Part shown: positions 54,053 through 57,706 of the stretch, in pieces
Numbering within the stretch: position 1 is the stretch's first letter
How the letters are laid out: each line of letters starts with the position of its first letter
Assembly: GCA_028825475.1 (NCBI GenBank)
Contig: JAPKAB010000016.1
Coordinates: 1-57,706 of the forward strand
Length of the DNA stretch: 57,706 bases
Source: Ascidiaceihabitans sp.
GTDB taxonomy: Bacteria > Pseudomonadota > Alphaproteobacteria > Rhodobacterales > Rhodobacteraceae
Direction: 5' to 3'
Translations under genes and position numbers: made by a program
The notes under the pieces: model-generated
What the model saw: only the letters and a program-made list of their open reading frames with translations
What the model was told of the DNA's origin: nothing
The model's database searches: none

Positions 54053-54113
54053 TTTTTCATACATGCAGATTTCTGTCAAACTAAGCCTGACAAATCTACA
54101 AGAGAGATCCCAA

Positions 54114-55094
54114 ATGGATAAGACGCCACTCAAAGGCTGGAACCACGTTCCTAATGTGCCACTGCAAGTATCCCCTTTCTTTCGTTGGCCATTGCGGCCA
54201 ATGGAAATGCTGGCTTGGGTTTGGAACTCTTGGTTTTTGATCACTGAGAAACTGATCATCGTTGGCTTAGCCTTTGTATCATTCTATTTATTCCAGCCCC
54301 CGCTGGAGGAAACCAAAACACTGGCCTTTGGCTGGATTGGTGAAATGTACATCCGCAACTTGGTCCTGATGACGGCTGTTGCGGGCGGCCTGCATCTGTA
54401 TTTCTACACTTTTACCAAACAAGGCAAAGAACTGCGGTATGACCCGCGTCCACTAATGAAAAATGGCCGTCAATTCACCTTGGGTGGGCAGATCAAAGAC
54501 AACATGTTTTGGACCTTGGCCAGTGGTGTCACAGTCTGGACCGCCTACGAAGTATTGATGTTTTGGGCGTTGGCGAATGGTTATGCACCGATGCTGACCT
54601 GGGCGGCACATCCGGTTTGGTTTGTCGCGATGTTCTTACTGATCCCGATTTGGGAAAGCTTCTATTTCTATTGGATCCACCGTTTCCTACACATTCCGTT
54701 TTTCTACAAACACGTTCATGCGCTTCACCATCGCAACATCAATGTGGGGCCATGGTCGGGCTTATCGATGCACCCCATAGAACATGTGACATTTTTAGGC
54801 TCAGTGTTGATCCACTGGGCGGTTGCCGCGCACCCAGTCCACATCCTGTTCCACTTGCAATACTATACACTGACAGCAGCAACGACACACACTGGCTTTG
54901 AGAGTTTGGTCGTAAAAGATGAAAACCGATTGGCCTTGGGTACATTCCATCACCAGATGCATCACCGGTACTTTGAGTGTAATTATGGATCGCTTGAAAT
55001 CCCGTGGGACAAATTATTTGGATCGTTCCATGATGGGACAAACGAAGCCGACGTCTTGATGAAAGAACGCCGCAAACGGATTATGGGAAGCTAA
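54114..55094 (+). CDS. Sterol-desaturase-family (fatty acid hydroxylase superfamily) membrane protein
   Basis: The start at 54114 (MDKTPLKGW) is preferred over 54039 because the latter adds 25 residues across the region of the presumed regulatory site. The product is 326 residues with five or six hydrophobic segments and the di-iron His clusters HRFLH, HALHHRN and HHQMHHR. Family members hydroxylate or desaturate sterols, fatty acids, carotenoids or alkylglycerols; the substrate is unknown. Two nt separate it from the PanB-like gene, with which it should form an operon. Confidence 0.87.
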   Translation: MDKTPLKGWNHVPNVPLQVSPFFRWPLRPMEMLAWVWNSWFLITEKLIIVGLAFVSFYLFQPPLEETKTLAFGWIGEMYIRNLVLMTAVAGGLHLYFYTFTKQGKELRYDPRPLMKNGRQFTLGGQIKDNMFWTLASGVTVWTAYEVLMFWALANGYAPMLTWAAHPVWFVAMFLLIPIWESFYFYWIHRFLHIPFFYKHVHALHHRNINVGPWSGLSMHPIEHVTFLGSVLIHWAVAAHPVHILFHLQYYTLTAATTHTGFESLVVKDENRLALGTFHHQMHHRYFECNYGSLEIPWDKLFGSFHDGTNEADVLMKERRKRIMGS

Positions 55095-55096
55095 AG

Positions 55097-55876
55097 ATGA
55101 CCGCATTGACCGTAAAAGACCTGCTTGACGCCAAAGGCAAACGCCAACTTGCATATGTGCAGGTCGCCCGTGAGGAGGAAGCCATTGCAGCCTCAGACGC
55201 AGGCATGGACATGATCGGCACAGCCTTTATTCCAGAGCGCGCACATTTCGCCAAAGCCGTTCCCAATTCGCATTTTCAGTTCGGAATGCCATGGGGCAAA
55301 CACGCAGATGCCACAGAGGTTCTACGCGATGCGATGGCAGCGATGCAGGCAGGAGCACAATCAGTGTATTGCGGCATGAGCCCCCATATCGTCGAGGTAC
55401 TGGCCCGCGAGGGTGTGCCAGTCATCTGCCACGTGGGATTGGTCCCACCAAAGGCGACATGGACTGGCGGCTACCGCGCTGTTGGGCGCACGCTTGATCA
55501 GGCAATAAGGGTTTGGCAACAAGTAAAAGACTTTGAGGCCGCTGGGGCCTTTGCCGTTGAAATGGAAGTGGTCGCTGCGAACCTTGCGACAGAGATCACA
55601 GGGCGCACGTCAATGTTAACAATCTCACTAGGGTCGGGCGGCGGGTGTGACGCGCAATATCTGTTTTCCGCAGACTTGTTGGGCGAGAACCGTGGCCACA
55701 TCCCACGCCACGCCAAAACCTACCGAAATTTCGCCGCAGAACGTGATAAGTTACAGGCAGAGCGTGTGGCGGCCTATAAGGAGTATATCGCCGACGTCAC
55801 GTCTGGCGCGTTTCCCGAAGCAGGACATGTGGTCAACATAGATGATGAAACGCTTCAAAAGGCATTGAACCCTTAA
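55097..55876 (+). CDS. PanB-fold protein lacking PanB metal ligands
   Basis: The product is 259 residues. The second half follows ketopantoate hydroxymethyltransferase (PanB) closely (VPVICHVGLVPPKATWTGGYRAVGRTLDQA, FEAAGAFAVEMEVVAANLATEI, LGSGGGCDAQYLFSADLLGEN). In the first half the places of the PanB magnesium ligands are changed: where PanB has Gly-Asp-Ser-Leu-Gly this protein has Gly-Thr-Ala-Phe-Ile, the Asp before Met/Leu-Pro-Phe is Gly (FGMPWG), and the Lys-x-Glu-Gly-Gly strand reads VYCGMSP. The catalytic Glu near residue 168 (VEMEVV) remains. It is therefore unlikely to be a housekeeping PanB; a related aldolase or lyase reaction working with the neighbouring desaturase is inferred. 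Confidence 0.85.
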   Translation: MTALTVKDLLDAKGKRQLAYVQVAREEEAIAASDAGMDMIGTAFIPERAHFAKAVPNSHFQFGMPWGKHADATEVLRDAMAAMQAGAQSVYCGMSPHIVEVLAREGVPVICHVGLVPPKATWTGGYRAVGRTLDQAIRVWQQVKDFEAAGAFAVEMEVVAANLATEITGRTSMLTISLGSGGGCDAQYLFSADLLGENRGHIPRHAKTYRNFAAERDKLQAERVAAYKEYIADVTSGAFPEAGHVVNIDDETLQKALNP

Positions 55877-55880
55877 AGCG

Positions 55881-56003
55881 TTGTTCCAAAATGTGCTTGA
55901 TGCAAAAGGCAAACGTCAACTTGCATTTGCTCAGATCGCCATTGGGGAACAAACGATGGCAGCTATGCATGCAAGGATGCAGTCCACCCAATGTGGCGTG
56001 TGA
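55881..56003 (+). pseudogene. Decayed N-terminal fragment of a second PanB-like gene
   Basis: In the frame from TTG 55881 the sequence reads ..VLDAKGKRQLAFAQIA.. and ends at TGA 56001-56003. It closely resembles residues 8-40 of the intact neighbour (LLDAKGKRQLAYVQVA), but no start codon with ribosome site precedes it and nothing homologous to the rest of the protein follows. It lies 4 nt after the neighbour's stop codon. It looks like the remnant of a tandem duplicate that has lost nearly all of its coding part. Confidence 0.75.
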
Positions 56004-56065
56004 ACCCGTATCGCAGAGATATGAACCCCCAAGTGGGTGCTCGGATCAAATCGAAATCGATCTCA

Positions 56066-57256
56066 TCATTTAAACAGATCGTTCAAGGTTTCTTCGGTCA
56101 CCGTACCAGCATTAAACTCTGCTTCAGCTGCTGCAGCAACAAAGTCTAGATAAGCGCCAAGTAAAGCCACTGAATCGATCGACAGGTTATAGGGCTGAAC
56201 ATATGCACCCTTGTTTCGCACAATACGCGCGCCCGTGGCACCATCTTCATAAATCAAGAAATCAACCTGCGTAGAGGTATTCCCAGTAACTTTATCAGCG
56301 CATTGTGCCTCTGGGAAACATACTGCAGTCTTTTCAAACCGACGGCGAATTTTGTTCTTTTTCGCAGTTTCTGACCATTCATAGGTCGTGCTCAAAGCTG
56401 TTCTGACATCTGCCAGCTCTTTAAGATTTAGCTCAAACTGCGATGTAATACGTTCAGCTTCTTCTTCTGGGTCGATAAAGTTCAAGCGATAGGCTAATTC
56501 GCCAGTGTCTTTAACAAGTGGTTCCAGCCAAAACTCCCCGACCACTTGTTGACCAGCAACGTAATAAGGAACCGGTGGGAAATTGCGTGATTTATCCCGC
56601 GCCGAAATCTCTTTGTCCGCGTTATTTGGGAAAATCGAAGTCCCGTATTTTGATTGTGCAGTCTTTTTGAGCTTACCCATTTGAGTATCAATATCGTCAG
56701 AAAGCTCACGCAAAACACCAATTGCAAAGGCACTAAGTTGATCGCCCCCAGCGCTTTTTAGCCTCTGCATTTCTAATAGTTCTTGCAGAACAAATTTCTG
56801 TAAAGCAGTTGAATTAAGCTCGGCTTGGATCCCTTTAACATCGATGTTGATTGTTGTTTCGACAACATTGGTCTGGATAATCGTTTGCGATCTTACCGCC
56901 TGTTTCGGACGGGTCCAATCTGGCAACGACACAGGCGCGCCTGCAGCTTGGTATGCACGGATCGCATCAATTTGACGCGCTTGAATACAATCAAAATTGG
57001 ATTTGCAGGACTGACGCATTCTCAGCAGCGGCAGGCCAATTTGCTTCACTCTGGTCGAACCCAACGATGACCGTAAGTAGGCATATGCAGACGCCACTAT
57101 TCGGTCGAGCTCGGACAACCGATCACTTGAACAAATAACGAATTCGTCGGGTAGCGATGCTTTCGCACAGTTAAATGATGGACTCGCTATCGCTGTAGAG
57201 CCGTGGGCCACAGTCATGCAAATCGATAGTAAAACAACCTTGAAAATTCCAGTCAT
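56066..57256 (-). CDS. Secreted protein with LprI-like (DUF1311) N-terminal domain
   Basis: The product is 396 residues with a signal peptide (MTGIFKVVLLSICMTVAHGSTAIA). Residues 25-105 follow the lysozyme-inhibitor LprI-like pattern: SFNCAKASLPDEFVICSSDRLSELDRIVASAY, then LRMRQSCKSNFDCIQARQIDAIRAY, with four paired cysteines. The long C-terminal region is helical and charged, with no recognised domain, and could be a coiled stalk (ELSDDIDTQMGKLKKT). A periplasmic role, perhaps protection of peptidoglycan, is inferred from the N-terminal domain only. No ribosome site stands out. Confidence 0.82.
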   Translation of the reverse strand: MTGIFKVVLLSICMTVAHGSTAIASPSFNCAKASLPDEFVICSSDRLSELDRIVASAYAYLRSSLGSTRVKQIGLPLLRMRQSCKSNFDCIQARQIDAIRAYQAAGAPVSLPDWTRPKQAVRSQTIIQTNVVETTINIDVKGIQAELNSTALQKFVLQELLEMQRLKSAGGDQLSAFAIGVLRELSDDIDTQMGKLKKTAQSKYGTSIFPNNADKEISARDKSRNFPPVPYYVAGQQVVGEFWLEPLVKDTGELAYRLNFIDPEEEAERITSQFELNLKELADVRTALSTTYEWSETAKKNKIRRRFEKTAVCFPEAQCADKVTGNTSTQVDFLIYEDGATGARIVRNKGAYVQPYNLSIDSVALLGAYLDFVAAAAEAEFNAGTVTEETLNDLFK

Positions 57257-57540
57257 GAGAGTCTTCGCTTTTCCCGTGTTTAATTGAGTTCATGGGATTT
57301 AAAGTAGCTCGCCCCAAACTCAGCAGTGTCCATTGAGTGTAACAATCTTGAAACTAGCGCATCACTCGCGTTTGGTCCAATATTATGATGGATTGATCGC
57401 CAGGCCAAGCTCGCTCGTTTATGCAAAGGTGTTCAAAAGATACGCAACCACATTCAGACAGTGTCTAAATCGAAAACCCTAAACGCGCGATTTGGCTAGT
57501 TTTCAAAACACCATCAACGACTGATCTCAAGAAGTTTAAA
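57257..57540. other. Intergenic, AT-rich, no gene seen
   Basis: This stretch upstream of the LprI-like gene and before the tRNA fragment has stop codons in all frames within short distance and no hairpin or repeat that I can support. The promoter of the leftward LprI-like gene must lie in its left part. Confidence 0.5.
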
Positions 57541-57586
57541 TGGTGCCCGAGGGCGGAATCGAACCACCGACACGAGGATTTTCAAT
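57541..57586 (-). other. 3' half of tRNA-Phe (probable attachment site scar)
   Basis: Read on the minus strand, the sequence from 57586 runs through the anticodon loop TTGAAAA (anticodon GAA), an anticodon 3' stem TCCTC, a variable loop GTGTC, a T arm GGTGG-TTCGATT-CCGCC, an acceptor 3' strand CTCGGGC, discriminator A and encoded CCA. All elements have normal lengths. The 5' half is missing: no GAGGA pairing partner, D arm or GCCCGAG acceptor strand occurs upstream in the minus direction. Integrases often recombine at this part of tRNA genes and leave such a direct repeat at the far end of an island. Confidence 0.8.
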
Positions 57587-57591
57587 ACATG

Positions 57592-57608
57592 TTGCATAAT
57601 TTATGCAA
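57592..57608. repeat. Near-perfect palindrome next to the tRNA fragment
   Basis: TTGCATAA (57592-57599) and TTATGCAA (57601-57608) flank one central T, 6 nt outside the tRNA fragment. Palindromes near att sites can be binding sites for integrase or excisionase. No integrase gene is visible in the remaining bases. Confidence 0.45.
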
Positions 57609-57706
57609 TTACAATCAATGACTTGCGTAGTGATATTTGTGGTGTGCTTAATAGTGTGTTTTTGGTGTCATTTGGAGGCAGAGCAGAAATGCTGTGTTAA
57701 ACATGG

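Noticed and set aside
57541..57586. Complete tRNA gene
   Set aside because: The acceptor 5' strand, D arm and anticodon 5' stem are all missing from the upstream side, so only a 3' fragment can be supported.
1..57706. CRISPR arrays, insertion sequences, prophage genes, toxin-antitoxin pairs
   Set aside because: No regularly spaced repeats, transposase or integrase motifs, structural phage proteins or recognisable toxin-antitoxin pairs were found in the coding frames examined.

Overview
The window reads as chromosome of a marine alphaproteobacterium of the Rhodobacterales (Roseobacter-type), with roughly 50% GC. The inference rests on gene content: an inositol catabolic locus with a single-domain FrcA-type ABC ATPase, a PhrB-type iron-sulfur (6-4) photolyase next to its TIGR03643 companion, a BigR/SqrR-type persulfide regulon, and an alphaproteobacterial tRNA-Phe tail at the right edge. 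There is no complete tRNA, no rRNA, no CRISPR array and no insertion sequence.

Layout. (1) 1-15103 is an accessory surface/periplasmic module. It holds two SH3b proteins, a giant DUF11-like/vWA/peptidoglycan-binding protein, a second peptidoglycan-binding protein with the same Cys-rich tail repeats, an unknown membrane-anchored protein, a RoxA-like di-heme cytochrome, a LuxR-type regulator and a subtilase. Two of these genes are each interrupted by one in-frame stop codon: TAG inside the vWA domain, and TGA in place of the Gly of the subtilase AAGN motif. (2) 15106-29130 is a myo-inositol regulon. iolG, a class II aldolase, an IolB paralog, iolC and iolD run leftward. An oxidoreductase, iolE, another oxidoreductase, and then an ABC importer, a small membrane protein and canonical iolB run rightward. 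A LacI-family repressor sits inside the locus, and the same palindromic core (TTGCAACCGGTTGCAA) lies at both divergent promoter regions. (3) 29237-38043 is mixed housekeeping: Kef-type antiporter plus MATE exporter, TIGR03643 plus photolyase, LysR plus a malonate-semialdehyde-decarboxylase-like tautomerase, YaeQ, and a YHYH lipoprotein.

(4) 38176-48610 is a catabolic island of unknown substrate. A leftward operon (DUF1185, alpha/beta hydrolase, flavin reductase, luciferase-like monooxygenase, aldehyde dehydrogenase) faces a rightward set (two LysR regulators, a 3-hydroxyisobutyrate-dehydrogenase-like enzyme, a second aldehyde dehydrogenase, a serine acetyltransferase-like protein, a VOC protein). 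(5) 48658-53097 is a persulfide/sulfur operon: BigR-like repressor, split YeeE/YedE transporter, persulfide dioxygenase, DUF442 protein and SulP permease. (6) 53087-56003 is a LysR regulator divergent from a sterol-desaturase-like enzyme and a PanB-fold protein lacking PanB's metal ligands, followed by the decayed start of a second copy of the latter. (7) 56066-57256 is an LprI-like secreted protein. At 57541-57586 lies the 3' half of tRNA-Phe, cut in the anticodon arm, which looks like the attachment-site scar of an integrated island lying beyond the right edge.

Convergent gene pairs here tend to share hairpins that overlap or abut the stop codon of the leftward gene (23938, 32513, 36327). 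The most distinctive material is the partly decayed surface module, the substrate-unknown monooxygenase island, and the metal-ligand-less PanB homolog.
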